Shown here: piece by piece, positions 1 to 5,305 of the stretch
Numbering within the stretch: the stretch's first letter is position 1
Layout: every line of letters begins with the position of its first letter
Assembly: GCA_026014515.1 (NCBI GenBank)
Contig: JAOZIG010000014.1
Coordinates: 3,386-13,551, forward strand
Length of the DNA stretch: 10,166 nt
Direction: 5' to 3'
Source of the DNA: Candidatus Bathyarchaeota archaeon
GTDB lineage: Archaea > Thermoproteota > Bathyarchaeia > TCS64
Notes under the pieces: generated by a model
Told to the model about the DNA's origin: nothing
The model's input: only the letters and a program-made list of their open reading frames with translations
Database searches by the model: none
Translations under genes and position numbers: made by a program

Positions 1-2
1 AG

Positions 3-50
3 GCGGCATTGTTCTTCCTATGCAAGAAGGGAGCCAGAGTAAAACAATGA
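3..50 (+). CDS. C-terminal end of an upstream gene (partial, unidentified)
   Basis: A frame open from the left edge translates to about 15 residues ending in KKGARVKQ and stops at TGA 48-50. That TGA overlaps the ATG at 47-49 in an ATGA arrangement typical of translationally coupled archaeal genes. All three forward frames are open at the edge, so the choice rests on this overlap alone. A competing frame ends at TAA 40-42. The fragment is too short to identify. DNA primase or PCNA genes often sit next to archaeal GINS genes, so a replication gene is possible, but this is inference only. Confidence 0.3.
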   Translation, partial: AALFFLCKKGARVKQ

Positions 51-646
51 GAACACGATATACCCGACTCCACGCGGCATGGGACAAGGAGACAAAAAAA
101 GAGAACCTCCAGAACATACCTGACGACTTTCTCCATGAGATGAAAACCTACGTCCAGCAACTCAACAAGACCACGGCATCCACAGACACACTATCAGGCA
201 GCCTCACCACCACTGAACGCAGATACGCAAACCAGATGCTAAGAGAACTAACCGAGATACGGCTAAACAAGATAATCAAGAGCGAGGTAAACGGGCTTCC
301 ACTGGACGCCCAAGCCATGACCCCCGAGGAACAAAAGCTTCACAGCAACCTAAGACAGCTTCTCACAGGGTACAAACAAGGGGCAGAACTACCCACTCCT
401 AAGCCAACTCCAGAGCCAAAACCACGCCCCAAACCAGAGAGAAAAACGCCCACACCTCCACCTAAGATAGAGGAAAAAGACACAGAACTTGTCTTGGTCC
501 GGTTTCTTCAGTCATTACCCGCGATTATGGGTATTGACATGAAGGCGTATGGGCCTTTCCAGCCTGAGGAGCTGGCTAATATTCCCCGTCAGAACGCTGA
601 AAACCTCATCAAACGAGGTGTAGCAAAAGCGGTTCAAGCCGATTAA
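47..646 (+). CDS. gins15: GINS complex subunit Gins51 (Gins15)
   Basis: Subunit of the archaeal GINS complex, which joins MCM helicase and the Cdc45/RecJ-like protein at the replication fork. From ATG 47 the protein has 199 residues. It has a helical N-terminal A domain (about residues 1-105, with YTRLHAAWDKE and later RRYANQMLRELTEIRLNKII), a proline/lysine-rich linker (about 115-140, repeated P-x-P), and a small C-terminal B domain (about 146-199, VRFLQSLPAIMGIDMKAYGP followed by IPRQNAENLIKRGVA). The A-then-B order identifies the Gins51 class rather than Gins23. ATG 20 is in frame but adds residues the family lacks. ATG 47 overlaps the preceding stop and the protein then begins as Gins51 proteins usually do. 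AGGGAG at 28-33 is a distant ribosome-binding candidate. Codon use turns T-richer after about position 485, at the linker/B-domain boundary. Confidence 0.9.
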   Translation: MRTRYTRLHAAWDKETKKENLQNIPDDFLHEMKTYVQQLNKTTASTDTLSGSLTTTERRYANQMLRELTEIRLNKIIKSEVNGLPLDAQAMTPEEQKLHSNLRQLLTGYKQGAELPTPKPTPEPKPRPKPERKTPTPPPKIEEKDTELVLVRFLQSLPAIMGIDMKAYGPFQPEELANIPRQNAENLIKRGVAKAVQAD

Positions 647-656
647 CCACCATACT

Positions 657-664
657 CTTTATAC
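657..664 (+). promoter_or_regulatory. Candidate TATA box for the rpl44e operon
   Basis: CTTTATAC lies in the 98-bp gap between gins51 and rpl44e. With normal archaeal spacing (start about 25 bp downstream) transcription would begin near 685, just before the inverted repeat at 688-719. A second AT-rich stretch (TTAAACC, 701-707) could instead be the TATA element, in which case the repeat would be in DNA rather than RNA. No start-site data are available. Confidence 0.4.
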
Positions 665-687
665 CCAGCCACAGAGTAGTCAGTCTG

Positions 688-719
688 CTCTCCTTAAGAG
701 TTAAACCTAATAAGGAGAG
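688..719 (+). repeat. Perfect 9-bp inverted repeat in the rpl44e leader
   Basis: CTCTCCTTA at 688-696 is exactly complementary to TAAGGAGAG at 711-719, with a 14-base loop. The right arm contains the strongest Shine-Dalgarno-like sequence in this leader (AAGGAG). As RNA, the hairpin would hide that site; as DNA, it could be an operator. It may equally serve as nothing more than an upstream terminator stem for gins51, although no T-run follows. Confidence 0.55.
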
Positions 720-721
720 AC

Positions 722-742
722 ATGTGTAAGCTGGTAGAATAA
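722..742 (+). other. Possible six-codon leader ORF upstream of rpl44e
   Basis: ATG 722 opens a frame reading MCKLVE and stops at TAA 740-742, two bases before the rpl44e ATG at 745. AAGGAG (712-717) sits four bases upstream, a better ribosome site than the weak GGTAG (733-737) in front of rpl44e. It may be chance: so short an ORF carries no statistical weight. If translated, its stop would deliver ribosomes straight to rpl44e. Confidence 0.2.
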
Positions 743-744
743 CA

Positions 745-1020
745 ATGAAGGTACCCAAGTCCATGAAGACTTACTGCCCCAAATGCAAGACGCATACGGA
801 GTTCACGGTCAGCATCTACAAGGCCGGGAAACGCAAGGGCGCAAAGAAGGGTGAACGAAGGCAAGCCACACGTAAGAAAGGCTATGGTGGCCAAAAGTTC
901 CCTGAGCAGCACAATCAGGCGAAGGTCTCAAAGAAACAAACACTGGTTCTCAAATGCAAGGAATGTAGCTATGGCATGATGCGCAAAGGTATGCGCGTAA
1001 AGAAGCTGGAGGTCGTATAA
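745..1020 (+). CDS. rpl44e: Large-subunit ribosomal protein eL42 (L44e)
   Basis: Zinc-binding protein of the large ribosomal subunit, near the E site, shared by archaea and eukaryotes. The 91 residues match the usual length. It opens with MKVPKSMKTYCPKCKTHTEF and has two zinc-ligand pairs, C11/C14 and C71/C74 (CKEC). Between them is a very basic segment with KGERRQATRKKGYGGQKFPE, the family hallmark. It heads a conserved archaeal gene string with rps27e, aIF2-alpha and nop10. Its 3' end carries the GGAGGT site (1008-1013) that serves the next gene. The ATG at 745 is the first that keeps the conserved N terminus. Confidence 0.98.
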   Translation: MKVPKSMKTYCPKCKTHTEFTVSIYKAGKRKGAKKGERRQATRKKGYGGQKFPEQHNQAKVSKKQTLVLKCKECSYGMMRKGMRVKKLEVV

Positions 1021-1021
1021 G

Positions 1022-1219
1022 ATGGCTGAATGGGAACACCTTATACCAAGACCAACAAGCAGGTTCTTACGGGTACGCTGCATAAGCTGTGAATCAGAAC
1101 AGATAGTGTTCAGCCACAGCAGCACTGAAGTACAGTGCCAAGCCTGCGGAGAAACCCTCGCGGAACCCACAGGCGGAAAAGCAAAAATCAACGGCGCAGT
1201 AATCGCCGTACTAGGGTGA
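1022..1219 (+). CDS. rps27e: Small-subunit ribosomal protein eS27 (S27e)
   Basis: Zinc-ribbon protein of the small ribosomal subunit. The 65-residue length is typical of archaea. The ribbon is formed by C20/C23 (VRCISCESEQIVFSH) and C39/C42 (VQCQACGETLAEPTGGKAKI), and the last of these segments is nearly invariant in the family. The ATG lies one base after the rpl44e stop and eight bases after a strong GGAGGT site, so the two genes are co-translated from one message. The gene's own last bases (GGGTGA, 1214-1219, which includes the stop) form the ribosome site for aIF2-alpha. Confidence 0.97.
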   Translation: MAEWEHLIPRPTSRFLRVRCISCESEQIVFSHSSTEVQCQACGETLAEPTGGKAKINGAVIAVLG

Positions 1220-1224
1220 ATTAA

Positions 1225-2016
1225 ATGAGTCTAGGACTACCAGAATGGCCAGAAGTCGGCTACGTCGTAATCGCCTCAGTGAAACGCGTTGAATCCTACG
1301 GAGCATACGTTGGACTCGACGAGTACGGGGGCAAGGAAGGTCTTCTACACATCAGCGAGATCAGCAGCCGATGGGTAAGAAACATCAGAAACCACGTCAG
1401 ACCAGGTCAAAAAGTAGTCCTACAAGTACTCAGAACCGACCCAAGCAAGGAACAAGTAGACCTCAGCCTCAGAAGAGTCAGCAAAGACGAGAAACGCAAA
1501 AAACTCGAAGAATGGAAAAAGGAGCGGAAAGCCGAGACTCTGGTCACACAGGCAGCCCACGAGCTAAACCGTGACATAACCGAGTTCTACGAGTCCGAGC
1601 TAATCAAGATAGTTGAACACTATAACAGCCTATATGATGGGCTTGTGGCGGCTTCAAAGAAAGGACCATCTGCTTTAACCGAGGCTGGTGTCAGTGATGA
1701 TATAGCCGAGATTCTAAGCATATCAGCCAAGGACAAGATAATCATCAAAGGCGTCACCATACAGGGTGTCATCCAGATGACAAGCCTTGGGAGCGAAGGA
1801 GTCGAGGAAATCAAGATGGCTTTCATTGACGCAGCTGGCGTAGCAGAGGAATACGATGCATCAATAAACATCTCAACAATGGGCGCCCCCAAATACAGGA
1901 TCGAATTAACCGCTGAAGACTACAAGAAAGCCGAGTTAGCCTTGGACAAGACTGTTAGCAGCATTCAGGCAAACTGGGAGAACGTCGAAGGGACATTCAC
2001 CTACACGAGGGACTAG
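1225..2016 (+). CDS. eif2a: Translation initiation factor aIF2 subunit alpha
   Basis: Alpha subunit of the heterotrimeric aIF2, which brings initiator tRNA to the ribosome. The 263 residues are close to the archaeal norm. An N-terminal S1 RNA-binding domain covers about residues 10-85 (VGYVVIASVKRVESYGAYVG, then EGLLHISEIS and QVDLSLRRV). A helical middle domain follows to about residue 175, then the C-terminal alpha/beta domain that binds the gamma subunit (AKYRIE-like segment at KYRIELTAEDYKKAE). Serines 47-48 lie near the region equivalent to the eukaryotic regulatory Ser51, but I make no claim of phosphorylation. ATG 1225 has GGGTGA five bases upstream. Codons are T-poor up to about 1610 and visibly T-richer afterwards. 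Confidence 0.97.
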   Translation: MSLGLPEWPEVGYVVIASVKRVESYGAYVGLDEYGGKEGLLHISEISSRWVRNIRNHVRPGQKVVLQVLRTDPSKEQVDLSLRRVSKDEKRKKLEEWKKERKAETLVTQAAHELNRDITEFYESELIKIVEHYNSLYDGLVAASKKGPSALTEAGVSDDIAEILSISAKDKIIIKGVTIQGVIQMTSLGSEGVEEIKMAFIDAAGVAEEYDASINISTMGAPKYRIELTAEDYKKAELALDKTVSSIQANWENVEGTFTYTRD

Positions 2017-2018
2017 CC

Positions 2019-2189
2019 TTGGTCCAGCTTCTCAGAAAATGCAGAAACTGTGACCTTTATACAATGCAAGACACCTGCCCAAAATGTGGCGGAGACGCAG
2101 TATCGCCTCATCCAGCAAAGTTTAGCATGGATGACAAGTATCGTAAATACAAGATTTTAATGAAAAGACTAGCAGAAAATAAGGAATAA
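2019..2189 (+). CDS. nop10: H/ACA ribonucleoprotein component Nop10
   Basis: Small protein of the H/ACA guide-RNA particle that makes pseudouridine in rRNA, working with Cbf5, Gar1 and L7Ae. The reading frame gives 56 residues: a zinc ribbon with C8/C11 (KCRNC) and C20/C23 (TCPKCGG), then the Cbf5-binding segment HPAKFSMDDKYRKYK at residues 31-45. The start is TTG at 2019, chosen because it is the only one preserving the family N terminus and has GAGGG (2007-2011) seven bases upstream. It begins two bases after the aIF2-alpha stop. Position directly after aIF2-alpha is conserved in many archaea. The next in-frame ATG is residue 16, inside the zinc ribbon, and is excluded. Confidence 0.95.
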   Translation: MVQLLRKCRNCDLYTMQDTCPKCGGDAVSPHPAKFSMDDKYRKYKILMKRLAENKE

Positions 2190-2193
2190 CACT

Positions 2194-2237
2194 CAGATTT
2201 AGCTTAATCTGTGGAAGCCTTTTTACATCGTGCTTCC
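2194..2237 (+). repeat. Two adjacent short inverted repeats upstream of the 122-residue gene
   Basis: CAGATT (2194-2199) pairs with AATCTG (2206-2211) across a 6-base loop. One base later, GGAAGC (2213-2218) pairs with GCTTCC (2232-2237) across 13 bases that contain TTTTTACA, a possible TATA element for the gene at 2259. The pair could end the informational operon or act as an operator around the promoter. Each arm is only 6 bp, so chance is possible. Confidence 0.35.
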
Positions 2238-2258
2238 CAATTAAAAACTCGATAACAA

Positions 2259-2627
2259 ATGGTAAAGAGCTATGTTAGAATCTATGGTCCTCCACTTCTA
2301 AAGGCAATCAAGACCCTTGAAGGCGTCGCCGTAGAGATGTCCAATAAGACAGAAGTAAAATTCAGCCACAAATGTGTGCCCTATCCAACTAGGCTGCAGA
2401 GCGACAAGAACGACTGGAACGCCTACTTGAAGAACATGCAGAAGACCTATCAGGACTGCTATGAGCCAGAGAAGATCCTCAGCGATGCATCCATGACTCT
2501 GGGTGACTATGACTTTGTCTTTGAGTGGACAAGCAAGCCATCAATCGCTCAGATCGAGAACTTGATCGAGAAGGTTGACGCTGCACTCGCGGGCCTTGGC
2601 GTAATGTATACTCTGACCACAGAGTAA
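2259..2627 (+). CDS. Uncharacterised 122-residue archaeal protein
   Basis: Not recognised. The protein has no signal peptide or membrane segment and is probably cytoplasmic. Predicted by eye, it has a strand then helix at the N terminus (SYVRIYGPPLLKAIKTLEGV), a charged and aromatic middle (residues 45-75, with isolated cysteines C39 and C67 that do not form a zinc pair), and a strand-helix-strand C terminus (YDFVFEWTSKPSIAQIENLI, then LGVMYTLTTE). That pattern suggests a small alpha/beta, perhaps ferredoxin-like, fold; this is inference. It has its own 69-bp upstream region and a T-rich terminator after it, so it is probably transcribed alone. No clear ribosome site precedes the ATG, consistent with a short-leader or leaderless message. 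It lies between the translation cluster and the transporter with no overlap to either. Confidence 0.8.
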   Translation: MVKSYVRIYGPPLLKAIKTLEGVAVEMSNKTEVKFSHKCVPYPTRLQSDKNDWNAYLKNMQKTYQDCYEPEKILSDASMTLGDYDFVFEWTSKPSIAQIENLIEKVDAALAGLGVMYTLTTE

Positions 2628-2635
2628 ACACATTA

Positions 2636-2662
2636 TTTTTCATTTTTTAAGTAAAATTTTTT
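2636..2662 (+). terminator. Oligo-T terminator after the 122-residue gene
   Basis: Three T-runs (five at 2636-2640, six at 2643-2648, six at 2657-2662) begin nine bases after the stop codon without an obvious stem. This is the usual form of an archaeal intrinsic terminator on the + strand. Confidence 0.6.
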
Positions 2663-2689
2663 CAATGAAACCTACTTATCACTGTTTTT

Positions 2690-2717
2690 CAGATAAAATA
2701 AAAATAAAAAAGAAAAG
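2690..2717 (-). terminator. Oligo-T terminator of the livHM operon
   Basis: Read on the minus strand, this is a nearly unbroken T-rich tract (runs of four to six T) that starts a few bases beyond the stop codon of the small membrane protein at 2723. It faces the + strand terminator at 2636-2662, so the two convergent transcripts are separated within a 95-bp gap. Confidence 0.6.
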
Positions 2718-2722
2718 GGAGT

Positions 2723-2878
2723 TTATTCGTTTTGTCTCTTTTCAGCTTGCATCCGCAGAGTAGACTCCTCGGCTAGTTTGAGGGCCTTTCTCTCCTGTAC
2801 TTCTTCGTAAACAATGAAGCTAGGCATGATGACCCAGAGGGCAATCATGACCCAGAAAAGAATAGTATCAGTATCCAT
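2723..2878 (-). CDS. 51-residue single-pass membrane protein of the liv operon
   Basis: A short protein, MDTDTILFWVMIALWVIMPS and onward: about five acidic/polar residues, one hydrophobic membrane helix (residues 6-24), then a charged helical cytoplasmic-type tail (YEEVQERKALKLAEESTLRM and following). ATG 2878 follows the livM stop (2880-2882) by one base and is preceded by GAGGAGGAAG within the end of livM, an excellent ribosome site. An in-frame ATG at 2911 would overlap livM by 32 bases and add the basic residues RKPRRRKIR, so I reject it. I know of no such subunit in classical Liv transporters. The coupling implies it is made with LivH and LivM. It may be an assembly, stability or regulatory partner of the permease; that is inference. 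Confidence 0.75.
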   Translation of the reverse strand: MDTDTILFWVMIALWVIMPSFIVYEEVQERKALKLAEESTLRMQAEKRQNE

Positions 2879-2879
2879 T

Positions 2880-4097
2880 CTAATCTTCCTCCTCCGTGGC
2901 TTTCTTACCACCTAGTACGTTGAAGATGCCCTGTATTCCAGAGCTGAATCCTCTCTTTACTGTGGTGGTGCCTCTCCAGTCAACCTCGACCTCTTCCTGT
3001 ACCATCATCGTGTAGTTAACTCCAGGGATGTATAGTAGCTTCTCTGGGATCAATCCGTTTGGACGGAACATGATTACCAAGATAAGCAATACACCCAGAA
3101 GAACTGCCTCGAAGTAGGCAACTGGGAAGAAGAAGACTGACTGCAGGAACCATTTGTTTACAATGATTACACGACGCATAGCGGTGATCAATGCACATCC
3201 GAGGAATGTTCCGGCGTTGTTACCGGGGCCACCAAGGATTAGCATTAGCCAGGGCCAGTATGTCCAGAAGGCACGCTGGTAGTTCGCCTCGACGACGAAG
3301 CTGAAGTAGAAGGCTAGGAGTGTGCCGCTGAGTGCTGTGACTCCGCTGGCGAACATCAAGATGTTTCTCCTGATTCCTACTACGTTCTTTCCAACGCTTC
3401 CGACTGTGATCTCGTTCTCACGGATAGCTCTCATCAACCTACCATAGGGGCTGTTCAGCATTGTTCTGAATATGAAGAAGCTGACAAGTCCAATGAGTAG
3501 TGTGATGACTGCTGAGAGAACCGTTCTGTCCCCGGGGTACCATTCGAAAATGTTCGGGATGAACATTCCTAGTGTACCGCCGCTGATTGCGGGGATGTTC
3601 CTACCAAAGATCTGTGCAGCGTCCGCCATTGTGATCAATACGATCATCAGGTAGGTTGCCCTGAGCCTGATAGCGGGTAGGCTGATAACCCAGCCAATAA
3701 CTGCGCCCAAGATTAGTGACATTGCGAGGCTGAATAGCAGCATGGACCATCCGAACATCGCGTGTGTCGCGATATAGTCGTTTGTTAGGTCAACGTTCAC
3801 TGGGTTGTTATAGACCCAGTCAAAGTCTTCCGCCCATGGCTGTAGCTGTACGCCTCCAGCCTCAACCATCGTGAAGATCAGTCTGGTTGTAAGGGCGCTT
3901 ACAGTGAAGCCGCCTACGATAACCTGTACCGCGCAACCCATGTTTGGGATGCCCGCGTTACCGTACTGGAAGTTTAGAGCCATTGCTACAATGACGAATA
4001 AGCCGAAATACATGGCGATGTCGACGATCAGTCTCTGTGTTCCAGTGACTGCAGCGACGTTGCTTGTAAGTAGTCCTAATGCGATATCTTGTAGCAT
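2880..4097 (-). CDS. livM: Branched-chain amino acid-type ABC transporter permease LivM
   Basis: Membrane subunit of a Liv/HAAT-family importer, partner of LivH. From ATG 4097 the protein has 405 residues with about ten hydrophobic segments. Family features are RLRATYLMIVLITMADAAQI in the middle, the cytoplasmic ATPase-contact loop SPYGRLMRAIRENEITVGSV, a glycine-rich ILGGPGNNAGTFLG segment, and the closing IMFRPNGLIPEKL. It is longer than many LivM proteins, with a soluble loop around residues 65-95 (GVQLQPWAEDFDWVYNNPVN) and a 50-residue hydrophilic tail. ATG 4106 is in frame but lies hard against the AGGAGG site (4107-4112). ATG 4097 has a nine-base spacer and begins one base after the livH stop, so I prefer it. 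The last codons hold the ribosome site for the 51-residue gene. Confidence 0.93.
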   Translation of the reverse strand: MLQDIALGLLTSNVAAVTGTQRLIVDIAMYFGLFVIVAMALNFQYGNAGIPNMGCAVQVIVGGFTVSALTTRLIFTMVEAGGVQLQPWAEDFDWVYNNPVNVDLTNDYIATHAMFGWSMLLFSLAMSLILGAVIGWVISLPAIRLRATYLMIVLITMADAAQIFGRNIPAISGGTLGMFIPNIFEWYPGDRTVLSAVITLLIGLVSFFIFRTMLNSPYGRLMRAIRENEITVGSVGKNVVGIRRNILMFASGVTALSGTLLAFYFSFVVEANYQRAFWTYWPWLMLILGGPGNNAGTFLGCALITAMRRVIIVNKWFLQSVFFFPVAYFEAVLLGVLLILVIMFRPNGLIPEKLLYIPGVNYTMMVQEEVEVDWRGTTTVKRGFSSGIQGIFNVLGGKKATEEED

Positions 4098-4098
4098 C

Positions 4099-5061
4099 TT
4101 ACTCATCCTCCTTTAACAGGCCAACAGCTTTTCTGAAGTTTTCTCCAGTCTGTGTGGCCGCAAATCTTGTCCACGCTCCCTGTAGTCCCTCAGGCTCAAC
4201 CAATAGGATTGAGACCAAGAAGATCATTGGGATAAGTGGTCTATACTCGCCGACCCATACGCCGATGAGCGCCTGTCCCCATGTTGTCAAGAGAATCTCT
4301 GACAACCCTACTATAGCTCCGCCGATAACGCTTCCGTAGATGCTGTTGAAGCCTCCTAGCAGACTACCGGCCATGATGCTTGATATGATCATGGCGCCGG
4401 ACTGTGGAGTGCTTTGGAACCATAGTGGGATCATTGCGCCTGCGAGGCAAGCGAGTCCTCCGGTAAGGAACCAGCTGAACAACTGTATCTGGTTGGTGTT
4501 AATACCTAGAACAGATGCGAGCTCAGGGTCTTCTGCAGTCGCTCTCATGGCGACGCCGATCCTGGTCCTAGTAAGCATATAGTGTAGCGCGAGAACTGAG
4601 CCAATGGTCAGTGTCATTGACACGACGAAGATTCCTGGGAAGCCAGCGATCTCAAAGTCGCTTTCCTTCAGTAGGAACGCCATCGCGTATGTGCTGAACC
4701 TCTCCCTCAGATAGTAGGCGTAGATCTGAATGAACGCCGTGAGGAAGATCTGGATAGCCAGGGTACTGATGGTCAGTACGATGGCTCCACCACCCATTTG
4801 TACGAGTACATTAATGACCATCTTGTAAATCAACACGCTGATCAAACCTCCAATGATGAAGGCTAATGGGAACCCATAGTATGGTGATAGACCCCAGATT
4901 TTCGCGAATGTATAGCTTACATAGATTCCAACGCCTGCATATGTTCCGTGTGCGAAGTTAGGTACCTTCGCGGTCAGATACGTTAGTGTAAAGCCGATAC
5001 TTAGCAGTGTTAGCTCCGATGCGAATACTAACGCTGCCATCCAAATTGCAGGGATTAACAT
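4099..5061 (-). CDS. livH: Branched-chain amino acid-type ABC transporter permease LivH
   Basis: First gene of the minus-strand operon and the second membrane subunit of the importer. Its 320 residues carry about eight to nine membrane segments. Hallmarks are VPNFAHGTYAGVGIYVSY near the N terminus (the LNFAHG motif of LivH), the coupling loop RTRIGVAMRATAEDPELASV followed by LGIN, and the segment GSLLGGFNSIYGSVIGGAIVG. The end, LLVEPEGLQGAW, corresponds to the usual RPxGLFG-type tail. Substrate cannot be deduced: this family also moves urea, amides and other amino acids. The ATG at 5061 is the first in the open frame. A 5-bp dyad (TAGCG 5061-5065, CGCTA 5072-5076) overlaps the start codon. 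Confidence 0.94.
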   Translation of the reverse strand: MLIPAIWMAALVFASELTLLSIGFTLTYLTAKVPNFAHGTYAGVGIYVSYTFAKIWGLSPYYGFPLAFIIGGLISVLIYKMVINVLVQMGGGAIVLTISTLAIQIFLTAFIQIYAYYLRERFSTYAMAFLLKESDFEIAGFPGIFVVSMTLTIGSVLALHYMLTRTRIGVAMRATAEDPELASVLGINTNQIQLFSWFLTGGLACLAGAMIPLWFQSTPQSGAMIISSIMAGSLLGGFNSIYGSVIGGAIVGLSEILLTTWGQALIGVWVGEYRPLIPMIFLVSILLVEPEGLQGAWTRFAATQTGENFRKAVGLLKEDE

Positions 5062-5241
5062 AGCGTAAACCCGCTACGGTTGTGCATATTTGAGCTAATA
5101 ATACTTTGCATATTCATTCACGTCCCCTTTAGAAAAACGGCTTTTTTTAGCGTTTTTTTGGAGGATTTAATCAATATTTAACCTCAAACAACCTGTAATC
5201 TTTCACCGTTCAGTTAACGCAAATAACTATCGGTAAAAACC
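5062..5241 (-). promoter_or_regulatory. Promoter region of livH in the divergent intergenic stretch
   Basis: The minus-strand sequence upstream of the livH ATG has two AT-rich TATA candidates: GTATTATTA around 5097-5105 and AAATATGC around 5085-5092. The first would give a leader of roughly 14 bases. Farther out is an inverted repeat, AAAAACG (5133-5139) and CGTTTTT (5151-5157) around an 11-base T-rich loop. It lies between the two divergent promoters, a natural place for a shared regulator. Nothing here looks like a gene. Confidence 0.45.
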
Positions 5242-5250
5242 TTATATAAT
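5242..5250 (+). promoter_or_regulatory. TATA box of the solute-binding protein gene
   Basis: TTATATAAT is a near-ideal archaeal TATA element, with the A-rich GTAAAAAC upstream as a possible BRE. Expected transcription start is near 5270-5276, which gives a short leader before either GTG 5288 or ATG 5306. The box is embedded in a small dyad, CCTTA (5240-5244) and TAAGG (5252-5256), that could bind a regulator competing with TBP. Confidence 0.75.
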
Positions 5251-5305
5251 GTAAGGAGAGTAATTTCTCTCTGCGACAAACCATAAGGTGAAGCAAGACT
5301 TGGAA

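Noticed and set aside
627..645. GGTTCAAGCC resembling a tRNA T-arm
   Set aside because: It encodes the conserved GINS C terminus, and no acceptor, D or anticodon arms can be folded around it.
694..912. 72-residue minus-strand frame with hydrophobic N terminus
   Set aside because: Antisense to rpl44e and its leader, with no ribosome site; rpl44e is unambiguous.
1371..1574. 67-residue plus-strand frame rich in K, R, Q and S
   Set aside because: Frame-shifted shadow of the T-poor part of aIF2-alpha; the low-complexity composition follows from that codon bias.
2723..2911. Longer 62-residue form of the small membrane protein
   Set aside because: The start at 2911 overlaps livM by 32 bases and adds a basic stretch; ATG 2878 has the strong ribosome site and lies just after the livM stop.
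5131..5160. Intrinsic terminator for the minus or plus strand
   Set aside because: It lies upstream of both divergent genes, where no transcript should need ending; an operator-like dyad is a better reading.
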